Shown in pieces: positions 36,084 through 46,328 of a stretch of 64,000 bases of DNA. Each line of letters starts with the position of its first letter. The first letter of the stretch is position 1. Under the pieces are notes generated by a model, which was not told the DNA's origin, searched no databases, and worked only from the letters and a program-made list of their open reading frames with translations. The stretch covers positions 124,001-188,000 of the forward strand of contig CALDYU010000005.1 of the NCBI GenBank assembly GCA_937944485.1. Reading direction: 5' to 3'. This stretch comes from an uncultured Flavobacteriaceae bacterium (GTDB taxonomy: Bacteria; Bacteroidota; Bacteroidia; Flavobacteriales; Flavobacteriaceae). The position numbers and the translations under genes are program-made.

Positions 36084-38804
36084 TTAAAAACTAAATGCAA
36101 CATTTAAGAAATAGGTGCGCCCATAGCCGTACCAATATTTCGGTGCGAAAGATGGGGTGCCACTTAAATTATCTTGTTGCAATTGACCAAAATTGCCATT
36201 TCTACTTTGTTCATATCCCCCGGTTCTAAATACCGCATCAAAAACATTATTTATACTAGCAAAAACACTTATATATTTTCCGTTTTTTAGCCATGATTTA
36301 CCTCCCACCAGATTAAGCAAATAAAAACTATCTAAAGGTTTTTGCGTAAGTAACTTGCTTACATTTTCGTCAGTTGCATCGGGAAAAGGGGCGTTGGTTT
36401 CTGGGTCAATGTAAAAACTCTCTGTTCTCGTTATAGTAGAAATATTCCCATAGTTACTGGTCATATAATTCGCTGTCGTACCAACCCACCAGTATTTCGG
36501 ATCACGGTAATTTATGCCTAATGCAAAAGCTTGTTGCGGTCCTTGGGCGAGTTTATAGCCCTTAATACTAGCTCTACCAAGATCAACATTTCCAGTGTCG
36601 CTTATTCCATTTTCTGTTACTGTTGAAGTATCAAAATTTATCGCAACAGATGGGTTATTCGAATACACAAATTTTCCTAAAGCTGCCACACCATTTAATT
36701 GAACTGCTGAAGAGATTTGATATGCTAGACCTAATTCTATACCCGAATGTGTTTTTTTAATATCAGTCAGTACTTCTTGTACAAAATCAGAACCGATACC
36801 CGAATCAACAAAAAAGAAATTTACATCTGTCACTCCCTTAAATTGTGTATGATATCCGGTAATTCTACCTGTTAGCTTAGGAAGCCTTAAATTATAATTA
36901 ACAGCAACAGCTTCTACCCTTTCGCTTTCGACCTGAGGAACAACTTGGTTATTTTCACGGGGATTTACAAAAGCGTTTTGCAAGGTTGGTGGTTTTCGCA
37001 TTAAAGCACCGTGCAACTGAAGGTTATGCCGGCTATTAAAACTATAATCTAATCCCATTTTAGCACTGACATCTTTAAAGTTTAGTGATTCACTAGGCCC
37101 CAATGAATTGTTTAAATAGCGTTCATTTTGAAAATGACCATTTCGCTGGTACCCAGTATTTGATAGGCTTCCCGAAATAAATGCATTCCATTTTTTTTGC
37201 TTTATTCTAAATTGAGCAAAAGTTTGTAATTGAGAGGCCGTAATATCATAATAGTAGTTGAAAATATCATTTGTCTCCCTATTGATATTTCCAGAGATAT
37301 CATTTTTAGTATTTGAAAATGTATCAATGTCTTCGTGAAAATCAGCTCCTAATAGATCGTTGATTTGTGCAAAGTTTTTCGAATTAAGTTTTTGATAAAC
37401 AACGCCAAAGTCTAATTTTAAAAAGTCAGTTATTTGAACATTCGCGGAGCCGTTAAGTGTTAGTTGCTCATCTTTTATAACATCATCATACACCATATAG
37501 GCAGCTCTTCCATTGGAATTCGCCGTATAGAGTTGCGACCAATCTATTTGTTGATTTTGTAGCAAACCTTCGCGCGCGATTTCAGCGTTCCTAAAATTTG
37601 CTCCGATACTGCTGTTAATATAGAAGCTTGGTAAATACCTATAATAAATAGGGTCCGGATTTGGCGCATTGTAATATCCTAATCGACCTCTAGCATGTTT
37701 ACCAAACTGATATGCTATGCCTGTATTTAATTGAAATTTCTTGCCCTCGAACAGATAATTAAGCATCACTATTGGTTCTTGAATTTTTCGTTCTTTCGAG
37801 TTACGAATTTTACCGTTTTGCATACCCCAATTTGGATTAAAACGTCGCCCTAATAATTCAAACACTTCTTCTGTAAGTGCCGAAGAACGCCCTCTTCGAT
37901 TTGAAGCAAGAATGGCTGACAACAGTACGGTACTACGAGAGCTCATCTGATATTCAATAGCTCCAAAAACAGAAAAGGCATCATATAAAGTGCCATCATT
38001 ATAGCCTTGCGATGCCCATCTTCTGGAAGAAGATACGACGTAATTCATATTTTTTTTACGTGGAGAAGTATAGGTGACCATAAACCTCCCAGCATAAGTT
38101 CTATTTGACATTGAAGAAGAAATTCTGGTGCCGCTTCTAGACTTAGAGGGTCGCGTGTCAATATTAGAAGTGCCTAATAAGTCTCCGAAATTAATAGCTG
38201 TGGCTTGCAAACCCAGACTAAATTTTTGGTTTCGCATTACATCATTGAGACCGCCCCAATTATTCCATTGCGGTCGGCCATCATGAAATTTATTCATAGG
38301 TAATCCATTGATAAGGATTTTTCCATATTGAGCATCATAGCCACGAACCCGAAAAAAAGCTTGTCCGAAATCAAACGCGGCTCTGTTTAAAAATAAGTCT
38401 CGACTTGCTTGTAGCAGACTCGAATTATTTATGCTAGCCTCATCTTCAAGCAATTCAGCATCGGATATAGCAATAAGATTGTTGCTTTGATTTCTAACAA
38501 TATCTCTTTCTAAAAAAAGCGCTCCAATTTCTTGAACTTTATTTTTTAAAGTGACTTGCAGTCGTTTGGTTACATATCCTTCTAAAGAGATATTCAAAAT
38601 ATAAGTGCCTTGCACCAAATTCATGGTGAAACGACCATCGATAGTTGAATTTGTATGCTTTAAAGTCTCTTCAACTAGAATTTTTACCCCAACCAATGGT
38701 TTCTTTTCTCGATCACTTACAATTCGTCCTTTAATCGTAGTTTCTTGTGTAAATCCTAACCTGAGGGCAAAAAGAAAAAGGCTAATTGCAGTTAAATAAG
38801 GCAT
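36084..38804 (-). CDS. TonB-dependent receptor linked to DUF5689 and a secreted nuclease
   Basis: 906 residues: signal peptide, CarboxypepD_reg-like domain (TIKGRIVSDREKKPLVGVKILVEE, about 21-100), plug (about 110-225; includes SSLLQASRDLFLNRAAFDFGQAFFRVRGYDAQYGKILINGLPMN) and a barrel ending in an aromatic strand (YGRTYFLNVAFSF). The plug sequence is unusual compared with the iron-type receptor at 22.8 kb. It is co-transcribed with the DUF5689 lipoprotein and lies head to head, 87 bases apart, with the secreted EEP nuclease. The ligand may be DNA fragments or nucleotides (inference from context only). Confidence 0.9.
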   Translation of the reverse strand: MPYLTAISLFLFALRLGFTQETTIKGRIVSDREKKPLVGVKILVEETLKHTNSTIDGRFTMNLVQGTYILNISLEGYVTKRLQVTLKNKVQEIGALFLERDIVRNQSNNLIAISDAELLEDEASINNSSLLQASRDLFLNRAAFDFGQAFFRVRGYDAQYGKILINGLPMNKFHDGRPQWNNWGGLNDVMRNQKFSLGLQATAINFGDLLGTSNIDTRPSKSRSGTRISSSMSNRTYAGRFMVTYTSPRKKNMNYVVSSSRRWASQGYNDGTLYDAFSVFGAIEYQMSSRSTVLLSAILASNRRGRSSALTEEVFELLGRRFNPNWGMQNGKIRNSKERKIQEPIVMLNYLFEGKKFQLNTGIAYQFGKHARGRLGYYNAPNPDPIYYRYLPSFYINSSIGANFRNAEIAREGLLQNQQIDWSQLYTANSNGRAAYMVYDDVIKDEQLTLNGSANVQITDFLKLDFGVVYQKLNSKNFAQINDLLGADFHEDIDTFSNTKNDISGNINRETNDIFNYYYDITASQLQTFAQFRIKQKKWNAFISGSLSNTGYQRNGHFQNERYLNNSLGPSESLNFKDVSAKMGLDYSFNSRHNLQLHGALMRKPPTLQNAFVNPRENNQVVPQVESERVEAVAVNYNLRLPKLTGRITGYHTQFKGVTDVNFFFVDSGIGSDFVQEVLTDIKKTHSGIELGLAYQISSAVQLNGVAALGKFVYSNNPSVAINFDTSTVTENGISDTGNVDLGRASIKGYKLAQGPQQAFALGINYRDPKYWWVGTTANYMTSNYGNISTITRTESFYIDPETNAPFPDATDENVSKLLTQKPLDSFYLLNLVGGKSWLKNGKYISVFASINNVFDAVFRTGGYEQSRNGNFGQLQQDNLSGTPSFAPKYWYGYGRTYFLNVAFSF

Positions 38805-38891
38805 TTAGGGGAAGTTTGATATTACAAGAAAACCAATATATTAATTATCTTACATTTATATGCGTATTTTCTTAAAAAGAATTTTTATAAA

Positions 38892-39959
38892 ATGAAGCTT
38901 TATAGTCTATTTCTAGTTTTTCTTTTACCATTATGGCTAAGTGCGCAGGCTAAGCGAGAATACGAAGTGCGGACCATTGCTTTTTACAATGTTGAAAATC
39001 TTTTTGATATCTACAATGACACATTGGCTTTTGATGATGATAGAACTCCTGAGGGTAAAGACCGATGGACACAAGAAAGATATCAGCATAAGATTACCCA
39101 AACCTCAAAAGTTATTTCAGAAATAGGCCGCGAAATAACAAGATCAGCTCCAGATATTATCGGTTTATGTGAAATAGAAAATAAGCAAGTTGTTGAAGAC
39201 CTTATCGCAAGTGAAATGTTACGTAAGAATACTTATGGAATTATTCACTTTGATTCGCCTGATGAACGCGGTATTGATGTGGCTTTGCTTTTTAAAAAAA
39301 ATGCTTTTAATGTGCATACTTTCAAAAGTCACCGCTTGCTACTTTACAATGAAGAGGGTTTTCGTGATTATACAAGAGATCAGCTGGTTGTTGGCGGTAT
39401 ACTAGACAATGAAGCGTTTTACTTTATTGTCAATCATTGGCCTTCTAGAAGTGGTGGAGAATCACGAAGCAGACCCTTTCGTTTGGCTGCTGCAAAACTG
39501 AACAAGCGTATTATAGATTCGCTACACAAAGTCGATATACAAGCAAAAATAATAAGTATGGGCGATTTTAATGACGACCCTACTAGCGATAGCTTTAAGA
39601 AAATACTACGAACAAAAGGAAAGACAAAAAAAATTGACTCTCTTAATTTGATTAATCCGATGGAAAAAATATTCAAGAAAGGTTACGGGTCTTTAGCCTA
39701 CCGTGATAAATGGAATCTGTTTGATCAGTTTTATTTTAGTTCAAATTTATTAAACCTCAATTCACAAGAGTTTAGGTTTTGGAAGGCTGGAATTTATAAT
39801 CCGAATTATTTAATAACTCAAAATGGAAAATACGAAGGGTACCCATTGCGAACCTATGCCGGAGGCAGTTATCTTGGAGGATATTCAGACCATTTTCCTG
39901 TATTTATGTATTTGATTAGAGAAAGTACTTCCCGAACCCCTCCAAAGGAGGGAAATTAA
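38892..39959 (+). CDS. Secreted endonuclease/exonuclease/phosphatase (EEP) nuclease
   Basis: Signal peptide (MKLYSLFLVFLLPLWLSAQ) followed by an EEP domain with every catalytic block: FYNVENLFDI (N33 and E35), IGLCEIENK (E94), VNHWPSRSGGESRSRPFR (His), MGDFNDDPTSDSF (Asp-x-Asn) and YSDHFPVF (D333, H334). The FYNVENLFD and NHWPSR forms are those of secreted DNases/RNases rather than ExoIII. It is exported to the periplasm or beyond. The last ten residues (TSRTPPKEGN) are encoded by a short palindromic repeat that has entered the 3' end of the gene. It is divergent from the TonB/DUF5689 operon. Confidence 0.9.
   Translation: MKLYSLFLVFLLPLWLSAQAKREYEVRTIAFYNVENLFDIYNDTLAFDDDRTPEGKDRWTQERYQHKITQTSKVISEIGREITRSAPDIIGLCEIENKQVVEDLIASEMLRKNTYGIIHFDSPDERGIDVALLFKKNAFNVHTFKSHRLLLYNEEGFRDYTRDQLVVGGILDNEAFYFIVNHWPSRSGGESRSRPFRLAAAKLNKRIIDSLHKVDIQAKIISMGDFNDDPTSDSFKKILRTKGKTKKIDSLNLINPMEKIFKKGYGSLAYRDKWNLFDQFYFSSNLLNLNSQEFRFWKAGIYNPNYLITQNGKYEGYPLRTYAGGSYLGGYSDHFPVFMYLIRESTSRTPPKEGN
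39928..39957. repeat. REP-like palindromic element at the nuclease 3' end
   Basis: CCCTCC (39938-39943) and GGAGGG (39947-39952) close a 3-base AAA loop, inside a GC-rich island (CCCGAACCCCTCC...) that stands out from the AT-rich surroundings. It resembles the CCCTCCAAAGGAGGG-type interspersed element common in flavobacterial genomes (from memory). It spans the last codons and stop of the nuclease gene. Confidence 0.55.
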
Positions 39960-39970
39960 CTTAACAACTA

Positions 39971-40558
39971 TTAAAGTTCCGTAATCATCAGATTTCGCCA
40001 TTTTACTTTAATGCCTCCCCCGTCGTGAATTTGTAGCGCCACCGACCCTTCACCTGCACCAATAATTTCATCAGAAAGCTTAATCATTTGGGTGCCGTTC
40101 AACCATGAGGTTATGGTATCTCCGTCAACGCGTATTTTCATGGTGTTCCATTCACCCATTTTAAGGGCTTTGTCTTTTTCGGGGTCTGGTTTTATCAACC
40201 ATCCACGACCATAAGATTCATAAACCCCACCAGTATCAAAGCCAGGGGGCGCTACCTCAACTTGCCAACCGCTCACTGTGGTACCATCTACAGTGGAGCG
40301 AATAAAGACACCACTATTGCCATTCGCTTCTTGTTTGAAATCTAAGGTTAATTCGAAATTCTTATAATGTTTATTTGTTGCTAAATAGCCATAGGCCTTG
40401 TCAGGACCACTTTCACAAACCAATAAGCCCTTTTCAACGTACCATTTTTCGGTGCCATAAATCGTCCAACCATCGAGATTTTCTCCATTAAACAACGATT
40501 TTTGAGCTGTTGTACAACTTACCAATAATACGACACAGACTATTGCTATCTTTTTCAT
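39971..40558 (-). CDS. DUF1080 (3-keto-disaccharide hydrolase-type) lipoprotein
   Basis: 195 residues, lipoprotein signal with lipobox VVSC (C15). The mature part is one concanavalin-like jelly-roll: SLFNGENLDGWTIYGTEKWYVEKGLLVC, FELTLDFKQEANGNSGVFIRS, WQVEVAPPG, GEWNTMKIRVDGDTITSWLNG and IALQIHDGG-type end, the DUF1080 order. Family members bind or cleave sugars, some being 3-keto-glycoside hydrolases. The substrate here is unknown. It follows the small membrane protein gene by 50 bases. Confidence 0.88.
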   Translation of the reverse strand: MKKIAIVCVVLLVSCTTAQKSLFNGENLDGWTIYGTEKWYVEKGLLVCESGPDKAYGYLATNKHYKNFELTLDFKQEANGNSGVFIRSTVDGTTVSGWQVEVAPPGFDTGGVYESYGRGWLIKPDPEKDKALKMGEWNTMKIRVDGDTITSWLNGTQMIKLSDEIIGAGEGSVALQIHDGGGIKVKWRNLMITEL

Positions 40559-40608
40559 TTTAGTTCAATTTTATAATTTTAAGCTCATTTTCTTTAAAAC
40601 ATACTTCA

Positions 40609-41049
40609 TTAGTTCAACCATTGCCCGTATGGAATACGGCTCAAAATCAATAGCAAGCCTAAACCATAAAAAATAGCAATGCTTTTAAATTTCTTTTTAC
40701 CCTCCATAAACTTTTTATGGCGCGACCAACCAATGGTTATTAATACGATCGCAATAATATTCGTGAATGGATGTTCAACTGCCAATAGTCGCGACGCAGC
40801 ATTCATGCCGCCCATACCTAACTCTTGAATGGCGTTTAAACCACTCGGCGAAACAAAAAACAAAATCAAGCCTATAACTAACATGATATGTGATAAGATC
40901 AAAGCAAAAAGGCTTAAGCGAAAATCTTTTTCTGGGGTAAACATTTTATTCCCTAACCAACCTCTAAGCGCATTGATAACGGCAAGTATTAAAATAGCCA
41001 AAGCAACATAGGCTATATAAGAATGAATAACTTGAATGGTTTCGTACAT
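40609..41049 (-). CDS. Small four-helix membrane protein (cytochrome b-like annotation class)
   Basis: 146 residues with four hydrophobic helices (about 8-28, 47-68, 88-108, 122-142). Conserved-looking His residues at 9, 54 and 92 lie in or next to helices, which is why such proteins are often labelled cytochrome B, but no known haem motif is present. It is frequent in Flavobacteriaceae; function not established. It precedes DUF1080 on the same strand and lies 23 bp downstream of... the Oar-like receptor terminator. Confidence 0.65.
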   Translation of the reverse strand: MYETIQVIHSYIAYVALAILILAVINALRGWLGNKMFTPEKDFRLSLFALILSHIMLVIGLILFFVSPSGLNAIQELGMGGMNAASRLLAVEHPFTNIIAIVLITIGWSRHKKFMEGKKKFKSIAIFYGLGLLLILSRIPYGQWLN

Positions 41050-41092
41050 GGTATTTCTTATTTAGTATTTAAATGTACTGAATTTTAGGCAT

Positions 41093-41123
41093 AAAAAAAC
41101 CCTGATCTTTTCATCAGGGTTTT
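41093..41123 (-). terminator. Terminator of the Oar-like receptor gene
   Basis: AAAACCCTGAT and ATCAGGGTTTT (11 bp) around CTTTTC, 23 bases beyond the receptor stop on the minus strand and followed there by a T-run. Confidence 0.85.
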
Positions 41124-41145
41124 CAAATTAAAGTTGAAGCTACTT

Positions 41146-44100
41146 TTAGAAGCTATATCTCAAACCTAGTTGAGCTTGCCATCTTGAAGACTGCAGTCCA
41201 AAATCATCGAGTTCTACTAAATTAGGACTTCCATCTGCATTAATAACACCATCATTTACACTAAATACAGGAATTCCTCCACTTGTTGAAACTGTCTGTA
41301 AAGGACTTACATTTCTTCGGATAAATTTGCGTTGCCCCCATTCTGAATTCAACAAATTGGTGAAGTTAAAAATATCAGCAGAAACTTGTAGGGTATGCTT
41401 TTTATCACCAACATTAAAAGAGAAATCTTGTAATAGTTTAAAATCTACTACATGGCTCCAAGGACCTCTTACAGCGTTTCTTTCAGCATAATTTCCTCTA
41501 TTTTCACTAAGGTATTCATTGCTATTAATGAAAGTGTTTAGACGCTGCCATTGAGCCGCTTGCTCGGCCGCATCACCTGATAACTGAATTTCACCCGCTG
41601 AAGCTGGAATATAGATTAAGGCATTATCTCTAGAATCATCATTCAATAAATCTCGCCCTTCTCTATACGTAAAACTATACGGGCCACTCTGTGAACCATC
41701 ATAGGTTAAACCGAAGGTTGTTTTTACATTTTCATTCCAAGCAAATTGATATGAAAAATTCGCAAAAATTCTATTCCCTAATGCAAAATCAGAACGAGAA
41801 ACTGGTATTCTAGAATTTTTTCCATTTACCGTTTGAATGTTTCTCCATTGCGAACTATTTTGAGAAGATGTGCCATCAAATATTTTATTTGACTCTCCGT
41901 AAGTATAGGAAACCTGACCTGCAAAACCATTTTCAAATGGTTTACGCAATGTAAATGTTAAATTAGTAGCATCACCACCGCCTGTATTCGAAGCTAGAAT
42001 AATTCGACCATAGGTATCATCAATTTCATCTCCTCTATTGTAAAAAGGTCTGCTATCTGCACCGTCATATCTTCCCACGGGCCCTCTCAAGTTCAAGTTT
42101 TCATAATAGATATCTGTAATGACATCAGTATATAAGAAATCTGCAGAAGCAATTAAATTCCACCATGGCAACTTATGATCGATGGCAATATTATACTTTA
42201 CTACTTGCGGCAATTTAAAATCTTCTGCCAATAGGTCAATATTTCCACCAACACCACCAGAACCTGGAGCAACATTTTCAAATTGGTTATTTACATCTGG
42301 CTCAAAGGCTTGGCCTGCACCTGGACCAAAGAAAGTAGCATCAAAAGTAAAACCACCAGTAACTCCATTATTATTATAAGTTCCGCCTGGCCAAACTAAA
42401 GGTAAACGCGAGGTAAATACTCCTAAGCCACCACGAACCTGCGTTGTTCTATCTCCGTTTACATCCCAATTAAACCCAAGTCTTGGCGCTAAATGGGCTA
42501 TGCCTTTGATACCTTGACCTACCCGAGCCCCTTGCAAATTTTTTCCTGCACTTTCTAACAAACCGACCGTTCTTGTATTAAAATCTTGATTTTCAGAACC
42601 ATCTTCCCAATAAGGGATATCTACTCTAACACCCATGCTGGCCTTGAAATTATCACTTATTTGAAAATCATCTTGCACATAGAAACCGGCTTGGAAAGTT
42701 TTAAAATCAGCAGAACCTGCAGATTCATCACCATTAATTCCGTTTCCTACTAAAGAATAACCATGCTGATACACATCTGAAATTTGTCCAGTCAAAAACT
42801 GATTTAATCCTGAAGAAGTCAAATTACCATCATCATCAAATTGATCTTCGAAAGTATAGTCTCCGAAATTAAAAGCGAAGAAGAGGTTTTTGACAGAAGC
42901 AAATTCAAGGTTCGCACCTAATGTAAAGGTGTGTTTACCTGAATAAATTTCGAAATTATTTGTTATAGTTGTTAAATCTGTATTTAACAAGTTGGCCGTT
43001 GAAAAAGGCTCTGAACCAAAAGAAATTGTTCCGTCACCATCTTGTATATCAACCGTTGGGAAAGGATCTCCTAAAGGATCTCTATCATCTCTAACAGCAG
43101 TGTAAGTCAAAATTAGATTGTTAGCGTATTTATTTCCGAAACTAGAGCTTAATTCTAAGGCCGTGGAATTCGTATTAGAAATAAAGGCTTCTGAACCGTT
43201 TATGAACCCAATATTTCTATTACCTGAATTTCTCGCTTCAAGGTTATCAGCACCTACATAACCATGTCTTAAGGACAACTTATGATTATCACTAATATTC
43301 CAATCTATTTTAGCTGTAATTTTATTACTTTCTAAGGTTCTGGTATTGTTATCAAAAATGCCAGGGTTGTATCCATACGTAGATTGAAGAAAATTACTTA
43401 ATCCCGTGATATCGGCTTCCGAAGCCCTTCCAGTATAGTTACTAAAATTAAACGGTTGTGGTACTTCTTCATCTTGACGCTCGTAGTTAAAGAAAAAGAA
43501 TAATTTATCTTTTATAATAGGACCTCCAACTCTAAGACCATAAGTAAGTGCGCTAAAGTCATCAACTTTTTCTCTTTCTTCACCGTCTCCTACTAATGAG
43601 GGTGGTGTTTTGCCAACTAAACTTTGGTTTCGTACAAATCCATATGCCGAACCTTCAATTTCATTAGACCCCGATCGGGTTATTGCGTTTATTGAACCTC
43701 CTGAAAAACCCGATTGCCTAACATCAAAAGGGGCTATGTTTATTTGAAAAGACGCTATCGCATCTACTGAAAAGGGGTTCACCCCAGTTTGACCTCCGTT
43801 AGTACCAGAACCTGCTAAACCAAAAACATCATTATTAGCTGCACCATCAATATAAATAGCATTGTATCTATTATTTTGACCTGCTAGCGAAATAGAAAAA
43901 CCATCATTCCCTTCCGTAATTTGAGCCTGAGGAGTAATTCTTACGAAGTCTGCGATTGATCGTGAGGCAGCTGGTAATGTTGCTATATCTCTCTCGGAAA
44001 CATTTGTTTCAGTACCCGTTTTGTTCGATCCAAAAATACTATTGTTAGTTGCGGTTACAATGACTTCATCTAAGGCCGTTGAAGATTCAACCATTTTGGA

Positions 44101-44412
44101 ATTAATTCTTGCGGTTTGGCCTAAATCGAAAAATAAATTTTCACGTACATCATCATTAAAACCAACATAAGATATTGTCACTTTATACGGGCCACCAACT
44201 CTCATATTAGCTATTCTGTAATACCCATCAAAATCGGCAATTGCTCCGTAAGTGGTTCCTGAAGCAACATGAACCGCGACAATATTCGCCCCTAATAATG
44301 GCTCACCTGAACTGTCCGTTACCTGACCCCCTATGGCAGCTGTGGTAACACCTTGCGAAAATGCAATGGTCGTTATAAATAACGATACCATTGTGAAGTA
44401 GATTTTTTTCAT
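41146..44412 (-). CDS. Oar-like TonB-dependent receptor
   Basis: 1088 residues: signal peptide, CarboxypepD_reg-like domain (AAIGGQVTDSSGEPLLGANIVAVH, about 25-110), and a plug with EVIVTATNNSIFGSNKTGTETNVSERDIATLPAASRSIADFVRITPQAQ and FDVRQSGFSGGSINAITRSGSNEIEGSAYGF. These are the marks of the Oar group (Myxococcus Oar and flavobacterial homologues), longer than ordinary receptors. The barrel ends ARWQ-type LGLRYSF. Substrate unknown; Oar proteins have been linked to export of a signalling protease in Myxococcus. It forms a single-gene unit with its own terminator. Confidence 0.9.
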   Translation of the reverse strand: MKKIYFTMVSLFITTIAFSQGVTTAAIGGQVTDSSGEPLLGANIVAVHVASGTTYGAIADFDGYYRIANMRVGGPYKVTISYVGFNDDVRENLFFDLGQTARINSKMVESSTALDEVIVTATNNSIFGSNKTGTETNVSERDIATLPAASRSIADFVRITPQAQITEGNDGFSISLAGQNNRYNAIYIDGAANNDVFGLAGSGTNGGQTGVNPFSVDAIASFQINIAPFDVRQSGFSGGSINAITRSGSNEIEGSAYGFVRNQSLVGKTPPSLVGDGEEREKVDDFSALTYGLRVGGPIIKDKLFFFFNYERQDEEVPQPFNFSNYTGRASEADITGLSNFLQSTYGYNPGIFDNNTRTLESNKITAKIDWNISDNHKLSLRHGYVGADNLEARNSGNRNIGFINGSEAFISNTNSTALELSSSFGNKYANNLILTYTAVRDDRDPLGDPFPTVDIQDGDGTISFGSEPFSTANLLNTDLTTITNNFEIYSGKHTFTLGANLEFASVKNLFFAFNFGDYTFEDQFDDDGNLTSSGLNQFLTGQISDVYQHGYSLVGNGINGDESAGSADFKTFQAGFYVQDDFQISDNFKASMGVRVDIPYWEDGSENQDFNTRTVGLLESAGKNLQGARVGQGIKGIAHLAPRLGFNWDVNGDRTTQVRGGLGVFTSRLPLVWPGGTYNNNGVTGGFTFDATFFGPGAGQAFEPDVNNQFENVAPGSGGVGGNIDLLAEDFKLPQVVKYNIAIDHKLPWWNLIASADFLYTDVITDIYYENLNLRGPVGRYDGADSRPFYNRGDEIDDTYGRIILASNTGGGDATNLTFTLRKPFENGFAGQVSYTYGESNKIFDGTSSQNSSQWRNIQTVNGKNSRIPVSRSDFALGNRIFANFSYQFAWNENVKTTFGLTYDGSQSGPYSFTYREGRDLLNDDSRDNALIYIPASAGEIQLSGDAAEQAAQWQRLNTFINSNEYLSENRGNYAERNAVRGPWSHVVDFKLLQDFSFNVGDKKHTLQVSADIFNFTNLLNSEWGQRKFIRRNVSPLQTVSTSGGIPVFSVNDGVINADGSPNLVELDDFGLQSSRWQAQLGLRYSF

Positions 44413-44578
44413 TTGTTTAAAATTTATTTGGTTCTTAATTCTGCTGCAAATGTGTGGTTTATTTTCATTGCCTTTGTTAAGACAGTGTTAAATCTGCAAC
44501 ATACTAATGTAAGATAATTTATTCAAAAATCATCAAAAAAAATGCTATAGAAAATTTCAAAAAATACCTTTTAACGAA

Positions 44579-46216
44579 CTATTCTTTGTAGAAAGCTAAT
44601 AAATTAGCAGTTGAACTATCATGGGCACTAATCGCAGATCCTTCAATATCTTTTAAGGTAGTGCCGGCTAATTGTTTGCCCAATTCTACCCCCCATTGAT
44701 CATAACTGAAAATATTCCAGATAACGCCTTGTACAAAAATTTTATGCTCATAAAGCGCGATCAATGATCCCAAGCTTCTTGGGGTAAGCTTATCAATTAA
44801 TATGGTATTCGTTGGGTTATTTCCTTCAAAAATTTTAAATGGAAGTAATTTTTGAAGCTCCCTTTCTGACATGTTTTTGGCCTTCAATTCAGTTCGTACT
44901 TCTTCGCCTGATTTGCCATTCATTAAAGCCTCGGTCTGCGCAAAAAAGTTAGCCATGAGTTTATTATGATGACTCGCTTCTCCATGAAGTGATTTTTTAA
45001 AACCTATAAAATCAGCAGGAATTAACTTTGTGCCTTGGTGTATTAATTGAAAGAAGGCGTGCTGCGAATTTGTACCAGGTTCACCCCAGATAATAGTGCC
45101 TGTTTGATAATCAATTGGGTTACCTTCTCTATCGACACTTTTGCCATTACTTTCCATAATACCTTGTTGTAAATAGGCGGAAAATCTACTCAAATATTGG
45201 GTATAAGGTATTATCGCTTCCGTCTCGGCACCATGAAAATTATTATACCAAATACTTATCAATGCTAAAACAACGGGGATATTTTGATCGAAATCTTCGT
45301 TTCTAAAATGTTCGTCCATTTCATGCGCTCCCATTAAAAGGGTATTAAAATTTTCAAATCCGACGGCCAAAGCAATTGAAAGGCCTACGGCACTCCATAG
45401 CGAAAATCGACCTCCAACCCAATCCCACATTGGGAAAACATTATTTTGAGAAATTCCGAATTCAGCAATTTTTGCAGTATTCGTTGATACTGCGGCAAAA
45501 TGTTTGGCAATATCTTTTTGAGTACCGTGTTTTAAAAACCAATCTTTAATTGTAGTAGCATTACTAAGCGTCTCTTGTGTGGTAAACGTTTTTGAAACGA
45601 CAACGAACAAGGTTGTTTCTGGATTTAATTCTTTCAAAATCTCATGGACATGATCACCATCAACATTACTTACAAAATGAACTTTTAAATGATTTTTATA
45701 AAATTTCAAAGCTTCCGTAACCATCGCAGGACCTAAATCTGAACCTCCAATTCCGATATTTACAACATCTGTAAACGACTTTCCTGTGTACCCTTTAGCT
45801 TCACCAGAAATAACATTTTCAGTGAACTTTTTAATATGTTCTTTAACTTTAGCAACTTCAGTTATAATATTCGCACTATCAATTTGAATTGACTCTGATT
45901 TTTTTGCTCGTAAAGCGGTATGAAGAACGGCTCTTCCTTCAGTTTCATTGATGGCCTCACCTTCGAAATATTTCTGAATAGCATCTTTCAAATGAACCTG
46001 ATCGGCTAATTGCAGTAATAAATCAAGTGTCTTTTGATCTATTCTGTTTTTCGAAAAATCTACTAAGAAATCATTCCATTCAATAGAAAACTTATTAGCT
46101 CGGTCGGCATCTGTTAAAAACAGATTTTTTAAATGAATTGACTTTGTGTTCGCATAATGGAGTGCAAGCTTTTTCCAAGCATCAGTAGTCGTAGGGTTCA
46201 CATTCAATAATGCCAT
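44579..46216 (-). CDS. pgi: Glucose-6-phosphate isomerase
   Basis: Interconverts glucose-6-phosphate and fructose-6-phosphate in glycolysis/gluconeogenesis. 545 residues with two SIS folds: [36 protein letters not shown], the PGI signature [39 protein letters not shown] and [13 protein letters not shown] (catalytic His), then [12 protein letters not shown] (catalytic Lys). Full length and intact. It lies 112 bases after the M23 peptidase gene on the same strand. Confidence 0.98.
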   Translation of the reverse strand: MALLNVNPTTTDAWKKLALHYANTKSIHLKNLFLTDADRANKFSIEWNDFLVDFSKNRIDQKTLDLLLQLADQVHLKDAIQKYFEGEAINETEGRAVLHTALRAKKSESIQIDSANIITEVAKVKEHIKKFTENVISGEAKGYTGKSFTDVVNIGIGGSDLGPAMVTEALKFYKNHLKVHFVSNVDGDHVHEILKELNPETTLFVVVSKTFTTQETLSNATTIKDWFLKHGTQKDIAKHFAAVSTNTAKIAEFGISQNNVFPMWDWVGGRFSLWSAVGLSIALAVGFENFNTLLMGAHEMDEHFRNEDFDQNIPVVLALISIWYNNFHGAETEAIIPYTQYLSRFSAYLQQGIMESNGKSVDREGNPIDYQTGTIIWGEPGTNSQHAFFQLIHQGTKLIPADFIGFKKSLHGEASHHNKLMANFFAQTEALMNGKSGEEVRTELKAKNMSERELQKLLPFKIFEGNNPTNTILIDKLTPRSLGSLIALYEHKIFVQGVIWNIFSYDQWGVELGKQLAGTTLKDIEGSAISAHDSSTANLLAFYKE

Positions 46217-46328
46217 TTCAGTTCTTTAAAATTTACTTCTTATATTATTCACATTCCACGTGAATTTCAAAGCAGCAAAAATAGGTCATAATGCTGAGAC
46301 TTAGGCATTGTCTTTAAAACCGAAATTA

